From: Thuidium tamariscinum
Lineage: Eukaryota > Streptophyta > Bryopsida > Hypnales > Thuidiaceae
DNA length: 64,000 nucleotides
Assembly (NCBI GenBank): GCA_947034885.2
Contig: OX344753.2
Span: forward strand, 9,300,001 to 9,364,000
Direction of reading: 5' to 3'
In this document: positions 25,050-34,799 of the stretch, piece by piece
Position numbering within the stretch: the first letter of the stretch is position 1
Layout of the letters: every line of letters starts with the position of its first letter
Program-made: the position numbers and the translations under genes
Notes under the pieces: generated by a model
The model's input: only the letters and a program-made list of their open reading frames with translations
What the model was told of the DNA's origin: nothing
Database searches by the model: none

Positions 25050-27454
25050 CGGAAGATGATCAGCTCTTATCATGAATATGCCAGCCTTTGAGACTGTAGG
25101 TTAGTGTGATAAGAATTGACCGAATCGTATGGCTGGTTCCATTGTACCATTAGATTGTAATTGGATTCTTTGTTTGAGTACTGCCACATAGGTTTTAAGA
25201 AAACAGTACTAGCAGGTTTCGTGATAGCAGGACTCTCAATTGAGCTACAGGGGGAAACAGTTGCCAAGGCATGATTGGTATTTCGGGAATAATTCTTCGA
25301 AACCACTGGAAGCAGGCTAGTGTTTGCGGCGAATACGCTCCCCTGTTAATTATATGGTCGGAGTATAAATAAGCTGTACCCTAATGAAGCGGCCTTCTTG
25401 ATAGTTTTTGCTTGCAACAGCCTGAGTACGAAGGATTCTTTTACTGTCGTTTCATAATAATTCCCAATCCTAGAGTCCTCGAATTTATGCCTCCACTGTT
25501 GGCATTAGTGTTGAAGTTGCAAGATGATGCACGATTGGGTACAACTGACCAAGTAATTATGGAATTGTGTAAACCCCAACGCTGACCTAAATTCATAGAA
25601 AGTGAAGAAGCTACATCTACAATTAGAAACTGATGGATTCACTCCTGATACCATGAGACGGACAAGGTTTTGAGCCCTAAAGTTGATCAGAGAGGTCGTC
25701 ATACTCGGGGGTGCCAGAGTTTTGAGGCTTGTTGGTCAACGAGTAGAGGCAGATTGGGAAAACGCAATTTGAAATCTTAGTGTGGGCCCATACTAGGAGG
25801 TGTTAGAGTGTGACCGTTGAGATCGGCACTCTGCACTGAGGTTTAAAAAACCCTTGAGTTTGTGACTGTCGGAATTATGGATGAGAATTTGGGGCTCATA
25901 ATTGCGCAAGCTGTGAGGGCTCCAAATGGAACGAATCGCTGACTTTTGCATCCCCATCTGGAGATAAAACTGAGATTTGGGGGCTCAATATTGCACGGGG
26001 CTGGATTTGGAAACAATTAACAGGACGTTGTGGCTGTAATTGCAAACTCTTGGCCACTCCACACTGGGTAGCGGCAAGTGCTTTTGCTCTCGTCATATCA
26101 TCTGGTTTGTGCTTCAGTCGTAGTCCCTTAGCTTAGACCTTGACATCCCTGTTGCAGCTGCCAGTGGCAGTCATTACTGTAGTGGGTTCCACGCATCATT
26201 GATGAGGGTGAGAGTAATCGCTTATCATCTGAAGTTCTGTGGACTAGGTAAGTTTCAGAGTGCTGAATTGCTGCTGTAGGAAAATTGCTTAGCCCTTCCC
26301 CGTCACAGTTTTTCGATACAGTAATATACTGAAATGGTTGCCCGAGGGTTGTGGCGCTTAAGGGTTAAATAGCTTACAAGAGAATCTTGATGTAGGAGTT
26401 TCAGTGATAAGGAGCAATGAACGGGGAGTACCGGCATTTAGTTACGACCTAGCCGGTTGATTTTGAGATTTTCCGATTGAGATAGAAAAGTTTCGGTAGA
26501 GGTTCCGGATGAAAAAAAAGATTTTCGGAAATGGACCAGGTAGCAAAATAAAATGTCGGTTTTTTGCTGTCCACTTTAGGAGCATGTCAGAAAATTACCG
26601 AATCAAAATACACGATTCTGGTTTTTAGCCGGCCAGGATTATACTTTGTAGGTAATTTTTTGTATAGTAAACTAGGTACTAAGGTAGATACTACATAGTA
26701 GCCTACCTTAAAAAATTTACAAACCATAACTTTAGTACTTACCTTTTAGCTTACCTACTTTAACAGATTTATAGTCGTATACAAACTGAGTTATTAAGAG
26801 TTGAAGACACTCACTAAGTCACTAATCTTTTGGAGAGTTAGTAGTTGGTTCTCAAATTACTATTGATGACATTCATGGCAGTATGGACATAACATGGCAT
26901 ATGGCACCTCAGTGCCTTAGTTCACAAGGTCATTCATTGTCTCGTTCAGAGTCTTAGACACTCACTCTTTCATTTTTATTTTTTTATTTTTAACCAAATG
27001 GACAATTTCCATTCATAAAGGGAAACAATACAAATGAGACCAGGGAAACAAGTCCCTAGTGAGGATATTTTCATTTTTCAATTTTTTTTAAGAAGGAACT
27101 AAGAGAACAAAGCAAAAGATACAAAAATAAGTTAAGAACTGGGAGGGATTAGCGCAAAAAGATCCTGAACCAAGTCAAACAAAAGCCCCCAGACTCTTTC
27201 ATTTTTAGGAAGAAAACCAAAAAGCAAATAAGGTAGAACCACCCTTAACCAACTAGCACCCCATAGCAAACCTATTGATGAATGTATTTCCAACCAAGGC
27301 TAGAATATGTTTTTTTCTCCTTTTTAAAGTTGGGACTAAAAGTTCATGACACATGTCCCAAAGTAGTGCACAAGAAAATACAAAGGAATGAGTAAAAAAG
27401 GAATTTTTTGTGTGATCAAAATTAGAAACCTCCACAAATTGGTATTGGGTCTAG
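25050..27454. other. 3' flank of the SVIP-like gene and intergenic DNA
   Basis: The sequence to about 26,640 is GC-moderate and probably includes the 3' UTR, with no supportable coding frame. A small hairpin (TAAGGTAG...CTACCTTA) lies at about 26,682-26,714. From 26,900 the DNA is AT-rich without recognisable genes. Confidence 0.45.
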
Positions 27455-27458
27455 TACA

Positions 27459-28550
27459 GGGTGATTGCATGAAACACTTGTATTGCTGTGTTGCATCATG
27501 TTTTGTGGTGACTAGTTTTTTAGCCATAACTTTTGTTTTTTAGCTCCAAATGATTCAAATTTTTTAAAATGGGTACTCGTAACTATTATACATCATTCAA
27601 AATTTTTAAGGATTTAAAAAAAATATTTTACTATTTTTAAATAGCCCCCGATTTTTTGTCACACATTCCAATTTAGGGTTTTTTAGTACTATTTAGAACC
27701 CAAAAAAATGAATTTTGAGCTGAAATTTTGAGAGGATGTTTTCTTAGTAGAATTATAGCTTATCTCAAAAGGAATTTCAAAAATAGTCATTTTCATGTGG
27801 TGTAGAAGTCTACAAAGAGACCTTTTTTCTGCTTGCTTTTTGAAACGTGTAAAACATTTTTTTGGTGATTTTCTTGGTCAAGCCTTATCACCAAAAAGTC
27901 TTCTCAAATGGCCAATTTTTAGATTTTATTTTAAAAAATGTTTTTTATTTTTTATTAATTAAAACATTGAAGTATGTATTTTCTTCACCGGAATTCTATG
28001 TGTTCTATGTCCAAAATTCTAGTGAAGAAAAATACAACTTTAACATTTTAATTTGTAAAAAATAGAAAAAACAAGTTTAATAAAATCTAAAAATTGGCCA
28101 TTTGAGAAGACTTTTTGGTGATAAGGCTTGACCAAGAAAATCACCAAAAGAATGTTTTATATGTTTCAAAAAGCAAGTAGAAAGAAGGTCTCTTTGTGGA
28201 CTTCTACACATAAAAAAAATGACTATTTTTAAAATTCCTTTGGAGATAAGCTATAAGTCTACTAATAGAATATCCACTCAAATATTCAGCTCAAAATTCG
28301 GTTTTTTGGGTTCTAAATAGTACTAAAAACCCCACAATGTCAAAGTGTGACAAATTAACAAAATTGAATTTTAAATATCAAATGATTTTCTTAAATTTGT
28401 AAAAAATAAGGATAATAATGTGAGTCAAGATATCTAGGAAGCGTTTTTTTATTTTGGGCACTTAGTTTTTTATTCAAAAGTTAGAGCCATCTTAAAACGG
28501 TCAACCCAAAAAAACGCAACAAATAGTACAGGTGTTTCGTGCATTCACCC
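27459..28550. mobile_element. Foldback element of the GGGTGATTGC family (4-bp TSD TACA)
   Basis: The ends GGGTGATTGCATGAAACAC and GGGTGAATGCACGAAACAC (reverse-complemented) are flanked by TACA on both sides (27455-27458 and 28551-28554). The whole element is a long imperfect palindrome. The left arm (about 27459-27945) and right arm (about 28068-28550) match throughout; for example TTGGTGATTTTCTTGGTCAA at about 27,861 recurs inverted at about 28,130. Both arms resemble the same end of the copy at 45523-46255, so this copy arose by inverted duplication of one half. No transposase frame is present. Confidence 0.85.
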
Positions 28551-28554
28551 TACA

Positions 28555-30197
28555 CTTTTTGCCTTCCAAAATTCATAGTAATTTCAATTCATGTCATAAA
28601 ATTACCAAAGTTTTTGCAATCCCTATCATTTTTATCATTGCACCTTTGAAAATATTTGTTTTGCCTTGTACTACATTAGATCATGTTTAGAATACCTTAA
28701 ATGATTGATTACATGTGGTTCTACACTTCTACCTTACAGCTGGCCAAATTCTCACCCTCAAGGAAAATTTCTGATTGGAATTGGACAATGGCGGCAATGC
28801 CATCAAGAGGAAAAAAGTATTCTAGGAAATTGACTTGGCAAATTTGGAACCTCCTGGCACTTTTCCGGCCAATTAAAAAAAAACCTGCGGTGGATGAAAC
28901 TCTGCCAGAAATCCACCGTTTGGCCCACAAAACTCCCCGGACTGTGATAAGGAGAGTATGTTCAATTATTAAACCAAGAAGAATATAATTCATGCCACAT
29001 GGAAAGACAGCATCAATACTGCAGCGTGCCGGAGTAGGTTATCAAATCTCGATTGTGACATGTGTCACTTCCTAAGGAACGCCCTAGGATGAAGCTTTGG
29101 CACCACCCCAAAAGACGTAAATCCTGAAGTTGCACAAGAATAAGTGAAGGCAAGATGAAGGTGAGGTGACAGGAAGAGAAAGGAAAAAGATGCGCAAAAC
29201 TCAAAAGAACAGTCTAAATCTTGCCTTTTCATATAATTTTTGTGATAACCTGATTATCACTAATCTTACCCCTCCTCTATAATCGAGAAAACCAGCATTC
29301 AGAAAACCAAATCCAGCGTCCTGTCTTGACACCCGCTCAGTCACGAGACTTCAAACGATCCACGCACTGTGAGCTGTGTGAAAGTTCGGAAGAGGCTCGT
29401 TAAACGATCGCAATTGCAGCCGATCGCAATTGCAGCCAGCTTCCTGTGAAGGACGTGGCCCTCGCACAACCCCTGAAACAAAACTACACCTCGCAAATTT
29501 GGCCGACTTGGAAACCAGAGATAATTGCCGTGAAACCTTCACAACTGAACACCCCGATTTCACTGACTTCATTGAACTCCCTTTCTCTCTCTTCCAACCA
29601 AGTCACGAAGTGTCCTTAAACCAAAGCTACAGTACTCCCAGTCCAAGAGATTGCCAACTCGACATTCAACCCACTCCGTCAGCATCGGACGGTACGCACT
29701 GTAGACAATTGGCACAATCCTTCTTCCAATGTATGTTAAGTTCCACGGATATTGCGGGATGCATGGAACTGGCGAAGGTCGTAGACAATTGCCCCATTCA
29801 GTGCCTTGCTAAGAATAGTATGCACGTCAAATTTGACTCATCATAGCAAGCACGTCAGAAGTAGACAATTGGCAACTACTGCCCCTTTTTCCTTCTGCGC
29901 AGAATGGGACGGATGCGTAAAAATATCATGGCAAGCACGTAACTGGTGAAGATCTGAAGGAATATTATTAGTCCCTTTTCTCACCTGTCGCCTCGCAGTT
30001 GGTGCAGCCAGTGTGAAGTTACTTGAGTTCGTAACCGCCTGTGATTGCAGAGAATGGAAGCCTGGATCAGGTCACCGACGTGGCGGCAGCATGGGCGCCG
30101 TTGATGCAGGACGGAACGGGTGTGGATGGGCCGCCGGGTGTCGTACGTGCTGGGGTTTCCTGCTTCTCTCAGCGTTCTTCAAGGCAGGTTCTCGTTG
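28555..30197. other. Intergenic DNA and distal promoter of the metallothionein gene
   Basis: The first part is AT-rich. Plus-strand open frames of 95 codons (28701-28988) and 138 codons (29430-29846) lie here but contain no recognisable domain. From about 29,300 the composition is GC-moderate, as expected for a gene 5' region. Confidence 0.4.
29701..29873 (+). promoter_or_regulatory. Three GTAGACAATTG boxes at exact 80-bp spacing upstream of the metallothionein gene
   Basis: GTAGACAATT begins at 29701, 29781 and 29861, each followed by GGC or GCC. The sequence between the boxes is otherwise mostly dissimilar. A related pair, CATAGCAAGCACGT and CATGGCAAGCACGT, occurs at about 29,842 and 29,928. 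They may be regulatory boxes or the traces of an old tandem duplication. Confidence 0.35.
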
Positions 30198-30207
30198 CAT
30201 AAAAGGA
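30198..30207 (+). promoter_or_regulatory. TATA-like box of the metallothionein gene
   Basis: GCATAAAAGG lies about 145 bp upstream of the metallothionein ATG, in a GC-moderate context. The position would give a leader of roughly 115 bases. No transcript evidence is available here. Confidence 0.45.
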
Positions 30208-30347
30208 GGACGCGGGGGTAGCCGAAGGTACTTACTGTTTCCAATTTGTGTAGCGGCAGGCTCTGAGATCGAGTATTTGAGTTTGCTTGTGGAGATCGAT
30301 TTTGCTTGCTTGTGTTTTCTGGGATTCGGAGCGTGGGATCATCGATC

Positions 30348-31270
30348 ATGTCGGGGTGTGGCAATGCGAATTGCAAGTGCGGTGCCAACTGCACTTGTAA
30401 AGACGGCTGCTCGTGAGTTTCTCGACCTTGATGGACGGTGCTAATTTTTCTCAGTTTGAGTGGGTGCACAGAGATTTCTTTTGTTTTTGTGTGTGCGTGT
30501 GAGTGAGAGAGAGAGAGAGAGTATTTGTTTTGGGAATGGTGGTTTATTTGAAGTGTGCTTTGAGGTAGATGTCGTATTTGGAAACTGTGTCCGTAGGAAT
30601 GCTTCGGTTTGCGGCTCGGGTTTGCGGGGAATGGAAAGTTTGTGAATTTTATGAATGGGGTCTTATTTATAGTGCTTGACGTAAAGAATGTTGTCATGTC
30701 CTGGAGGGTTTAGAGAGGGTTCCATGTAACACGTACCTCCGGAACTTCATCCTGTCTTCGGAGTAATTGTCTTCGCAGTAATTGTATCGATTTCGTGTTT
30801 GGTTGAAGAGTATTGAGATATCATTATCTATTCTTGGTTTGCGGGGTATGCCTCGTTATATGGTTTCTTGTTTGAGCCGATTGTTCTTGTTAACGGTTAG
30901 TTTTACCCTGGCTTTGTTCTTGTAGGTGCGGAAGGACCATGGCTGTCCCTTCTTTCGGCGGACTCCGCAAGTAAGTCTTTAAGTTCATTAACATGTGCAC
31001 TATAACATAAATCAGTGTTAATGTCAGCACATGTAGCTGCTGTGAAGTAGCGTTGATTTTGCATGAAGGTTGAGATCTTATGTCACCTGTATGTCAGTAG
31101 TAGAGGCGATGTATGCGTGTAAAACTTAGAAATCGTTTATCTGCTCCTCTCTTGTTGTGTAAATTTTCTTATGTTTTTTTGGCATTGTGATTGGCAGCTA
31201 CAATGAACCTGATTGCAAGTGCGGACCAGACTGCAAATGTGCTGATTGTGACTGCCACAAGGACACATGA
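30348..31270 (+). CDS. Plant metallothionein (60 aa, 3 exons)
   Basis: Exons 30348-30412, 30926-30970 and 31198-31270 join in frame (phase 2 at both junctions) to give 60 residues. Thirteen cysteines form two clusters. The N-terminal cluster is C4, C9, C11, C15, C17, C21 and C23, with CxC and CxxxC spacing. The C-terminal cluster is C43, C45, C49, C51, C54 and C56, followed by H57. A 19-residue Cys-free linker with Met-Ala-Val-Pro-Ser and Phe-Gly-Gly motifs separates them; it is encoded mostly by exon 2. This is the usual plant metallothionein layout of Cys-rich ends around a spacer. The linker is shorter than in most seed-plant type 1-3 proteins, and the sequence fits none of the four seed-plant types cleanly, which points to a bryophyte or early vascular plant form. 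It would chelate Cu(I), Zn(II) or Cd(II) in the cytosol. The 3' UTR has AATAAA at 31402. Confidence 0.9.
30507..30523 (+). repeat. (GA)n microsatellite in metallothionein intron 1
   Basis: A short run of GA dinucleotides lies in the first intron, soon after the exon 1 donor. Confidence 0.7.
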
Positions 31271-32520
31271 AGGATGAAGACATCGTGGACTAAAATTTGG
31301 AGGGAATGAAATTTTCCCTTGAATACACTGTAATGAAGCCTGAAAGAATGGCGCTGCAAGTTTTTTGGTCGTTCGATAGTCGAAGTTGCAAAGTAGTCTT
31401 GAATAAATAGTATTTTACGCCGAAACGGCTGAGTTCATTTAATCTCTTTTTACTGCTCGTTAAAAGAGAGTATGGATATACGATCCGTTGGGTTTGCTTT
31501 TCAAATGTGAATAAAGGCTCATAAAGTTTTGTAATGTGAATTATAAAACGGTTCATTTTGCATTCTGCTTGTCGAATTTCATTGTTGAAGTTCACGAATT
31601 TGTGAAGTGACGAGGCTGTCTGACGGAAATCAATTGTCTTCCAACTCAATGTTTCGATGATTGTGCAACTATCTTGACTGTCAACAAACTCACAGTAGGT
31701 TTTAAACGTATGAATGAATGTTTGGTTTTGTATGGTTTCAAGTCTGAGCACGCTGACAAAGATTTTGACAACGAGGATTGTTGTGCACCTGAGTACTGTT
31801 GGAAATACTAGGGGGTGTCACGGCACTTCCGAAGTGCCCAGAATTCTTCGAGAAAGAGTACGTGGTGCACCGTGAGCGAAAGGCGGACGCGAAATTCTTC
31901 GAGAAAACGGAGTGCCGTTTCTTCTCCTCTGCGGGTGAAGAAACGGCGTTTTTGAAAAATTTCTTGAAGAATTTCTTGAAGCCTTCGACTTGGCGCAAGT
32001 ATCGGAGCTCCCAACCCAGCTGTGCAAGCCAGAAATTCTTGCGGAATCGTTGCGAACAGCAAAAAGGGGTGTCACGGCTCCTCCACTCTACGGCAGTTTT
32101 CATTGGCTCCCGAAAAATCTCACCAACTTGGGTTTCCTGAGAAATTGAGTAGATGTAGGCGTGAAACACCAAGAGAGGACGATATTTTCAGCAAGTGTAA
32201 AAGTTGGTGCTGTTTGTCATTACAATGTAAAGCATTCATAATTGAGGGATTGTGAGCGTAATATTTATTGCTAAACTCTTGTTGGGTTTTGCGGGAAGTT
32301 GCTCTGCATTTGAACCAGCACCCTACATCGATTTGAAGCCTTCACATCTTGTAATGTCGGAATTGGATTACGTGGTCGGCATGTATCTTGGAATGAGATC
32401 CTGAAATCTTACTTCTTGAAAGCATGAACTAATGTCCACCCTGTGTCAAAATTGGAAAAGAGAAGTTTCCAGAGTTTTTTGCAGTTGGAATTTCCTCCCA
32501 AGAGTTTTATGATGTCATTT
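31271..32520. other. 3' UTR of the metallothionein gene followed by a GC-rich island with many open frames
   Basis: After the poly(A) signal, 31,800-32,140 is GC-rich and open in several frames on both strands (up to 144 codons on the minus strand), but no frame reads like a known protein. It contains many TTCnnGAA units, the half-sites of heat-shock elements. GGGTGTCACGGC occurs near both edges (about 31,812 and 32,070). Confidence 0.45.
31402..31407 (+). terminator. Poly(A) signal of the metallothionein gene
   Basis: A canonical AATAAA lies 132 bp after the stop codon, followed by T-rich DNA. This is a typical distance for a plant 3' UTR. Confidence 0.55.
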
Positions 32521-32524
32521 TTAA

Positions 32525-33172
32525 CCCCTAAATGTCCAAGGCACCAAAATTTGGTGTTTGCAAAACTTTGAAGTTAGATAAATCCTAACCAAGTTGTTAT
32601 TTTCAGGAGTTCATTTTTAAGAAAAGTTTTTTTGGAAGTCTAATTTCAATGTCAAAAATCCAATTTGGAAAATGAATGATAGTATTTTCTCTATTCAAGA
32701 TTTTGTGCAAGGATATGCATTGCAATTTTGAATTTTTGTAGTGTTGAGAGCTCTTGAAAATGAGCCTCAAATACACTAGATCTTGGAGAAAAAATCACAT
32801 TCAAAATTCATTTTCAAAAACTATAAAGCACATTGTGAAAAGTCATAAATTAATTGGAGTTATGTATGTTAGGTCCTTTAACCTTTTTTTTTTTTGGTCA
32901 CCAACTTTTCAAATTTGACTTGTGAAAAGAGGATAGAAAGACTTTACATAATTTTTGCAATTTTAACACCTTCATGGTCAAATATTATAATCTTTTATTC
33001 CATAGGTGATATTGTTGTGTTTTCTTTTCTTATGTGATCTCTAACATGTCTAAATTGAATTAATATAGTTACAATTCAAATAAAATTGACACAACTTATC
33101 AAAATGTTGACATTTTGTTCAATTTAGAGCAAATTCCAAGAAGCTCAAAACAAACCTTGGGACATTTAGGGG
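32525..33172. mobile_element. TTAA-flanked non-autonomous DNA transposon (CCCCTAAATGTCC ends)
   Basis: The two ends, CCCCTAAATGTCCAAGG and CCCCTAAATGTCCCAAGG (reverse-complemented), are inverted repeats with 13 identical bases at the tip. TTAA flanks both sides (32521-32524 and 33173-33176). The 648-bp interior is AT-rich and non-coding. Confidence 0.85.
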
Positions 33173-33539
33173 TTAAGTTAGTACACTAAATATTAGAAAT
33201 AGCTCTTCCTTGTGATAAAACTAGAAGCAACCAAAAATTCTATTGCAATGTTGAAAACACTTTTCTTCAATGAAATGTAAAAATACATATCTTTTGCTTC
33301 AGAATTTCTCCCAAAAAATTTCCTCACTTGCAACTATTGCACACTTCTTTTGATTCCATTATAAAATTCTTTTTTTCTTTTATGCAAGGTTTGGCTGATT
33401 CAAAGTGCACAAGTACTAACTGAAGGTTTACAGTAAGATATTATACATCCATTTTCATTTCATTCATCCATCCATCCATGATCGGCTTGCTTCCAAGTCT
33501 TTTCTCAAGCTTGCTGTGCGCATCGTTTGCCACTTTGCA

Positions 33540-34214
33540 ATGGCGATGGAGGCATCCCGCGTATGGAAAAATCTGCTGTCCGGGAAGTTAGCGGCGCCGA
33601 CGGTAGCATGTCCGTCATGTGGAGTTCAAGTACCAGAGTTTCGAATCCACTCGCATTTGGATTCTTGTTTGACGACTTTGCCGCCTGAGGAAGAAGCAGT
33701 CGGTGCTGCTATTGCGGAAGTAGCGCATGAATTGAGTGATGGAGGGCAGAATCGTCATCGCAAGGGGCGGGTCAAAGCACAAGGAAGGGGGCGAGGGAAA
33801 GGACGAAAGCGAAAAGAGGGCGTTGAGAGTAAGAAGGATCGCGATGGGGTTATAGACGGTCGGAAGCGTCTTAGAGGAGACAATGTGGAGGGTGACAAGG
33901 GACTTGATGTTCCTGTTTTGTCTGAAGACGAAGATGATGATGCGAGTTTCTATCAACGTTGGGAGTTTACCGTGTTAGGGTTTGACGAATTAGCGAAATC
34001 CAGGAAGGAAGTTGTTCTTGGCGATTCGCAGAAGCAGGAGCTCTTCGCGTCTGGAGTGCTGACAATCGAGCGTCACGAGGTAAGCGCGATGGTCTTGGAG
34101 GTCGATGGCGTTCTGGATGACACTGAAGGTATAGCGGACGATTCGAGCTTGAGCTTGCCGAGATTTCGCAGTGGAAACGGATTGCAAATTCCGGCGTGGA
34201 ATCAGATCGAACAA
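33540..34214 (+). CDS. UBZ4-like zinc-finger protein, first coding exon (downstream structure unresolved)
   Basis: The frame starting MAMEASRVWKNLL encodes at least 225 residues and ends at a good donor, GAACAA|GTAAGC. If the intron is retained, the frame stops at 34325. Residues about 24-43 (CPSCGVQVPEFRIHSHLDSC) match the CxxC...HxxxC pattern of UBZ4/Rad18-type ubiquitin-binding zinc fingers, which occur in DNA-repair proteins such as RAD18, FAN1 and SNM1. A Lys/Arg-rich stretch (about 75-120) could be a nuclear signal, and an acidic SEDEDDD patch follows. After that, FYQRWEFTVLG looks like folded protein. I could not find in-frame exons of a nuclease or RING domain downstream; a frame encoding ELEAWWEQWVTVEWPEGPL at about 34,460-34,520 may be a later exon. 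The gene could be a small UBZ protein or a truncated larger repair factor. Confidence 0.5.
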
Positions 34215-34439
34215 GTAAGCTGCTCATCAGCGAGAATGAACACAGCGGATGCAGAGGGGTATGCAGTTGTCTCACAATGTGCTGCTCAGCTCATTCTCTG
34301 TTTTCTTGGGTTAGCCTTGTCGTAGGGACGAGAGAGGATGAGGGATGGAGCGACTGCAGCAACAGATTGTGGCCAAATTTTTCGCATTTTCTGTCAACGT
34401 TTTTCAAACCCTAAACGTCCGATTCGGTTGTTGTGGGTT

Positions 34440-34780
34440 CTAGGCATGATAATACTCAAGCGGAGGAAGGCAAGGAGCTGGAAGCGTGGTGGGAACAGTG
34501 GGTCACGGTGGAGTGGCCTGAAGGTCCTCTGCCTTCCGGATTTCATTCAGTATCCTCCCCTCTTTTCTTTGATGTCATAGTGTAGTCAGCGTGATGGTGT
34601 ACGTTGCTGTGTATCCAAGAATATCCGAACTATCTGAATTTGAGGCCTTAACAGGGTTAATCATTAGAGTCTTCCCCAACGATCACGAGCGACGCAGGGC
34701 GTCCACCCGGATACAGAGAATGTTTGAAATGGCATTATCGAATGCACACCTTGCAGTGCCATTCAATCCTAAACCCTAAA
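34440..34780 (+). other. Possible downstream exons of the UBZ4-like gene
   Basis: Two protein-like open segments lie here on the plus strand. One, at about 34,460-34,560, reads through EAWWEQWVTVEWPEGPLPSG. The other, at about 34,668-34,779, ends in a stop and reads VFPNDHERRRAS near its start. I could not connect both to the upstream exon with consensus splice sites and a single frame, so they may be true exons with unusual sites or remnants. Confidence 0.3.
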
Positions 34781-34799
34781 TTACAGTGAGAGCGGAGGT

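Noticed and set aside
26682-26714. Tiny TAAGGTAG...CTACCTTA hairpin with TA flanks
   Set aside because: At about 30 bp it is too short to call as a transposon, although its tip matches the AGGTAG-ended MITEs.
28701-28988. 95-codon plus-strand open frame rich in Lys and Arg
   Set aside because: Its composition and lack of motifs do not distinguish it from chance, and no neighbouring exon was found.
29430-29846. 138-codon plus-strand open frame
   Set aside because: No recognisable domain, no homologous motif and no supporting splice structure; it lies in the metallothionein 5' region, where GC-moderate DNA leaves frames open.
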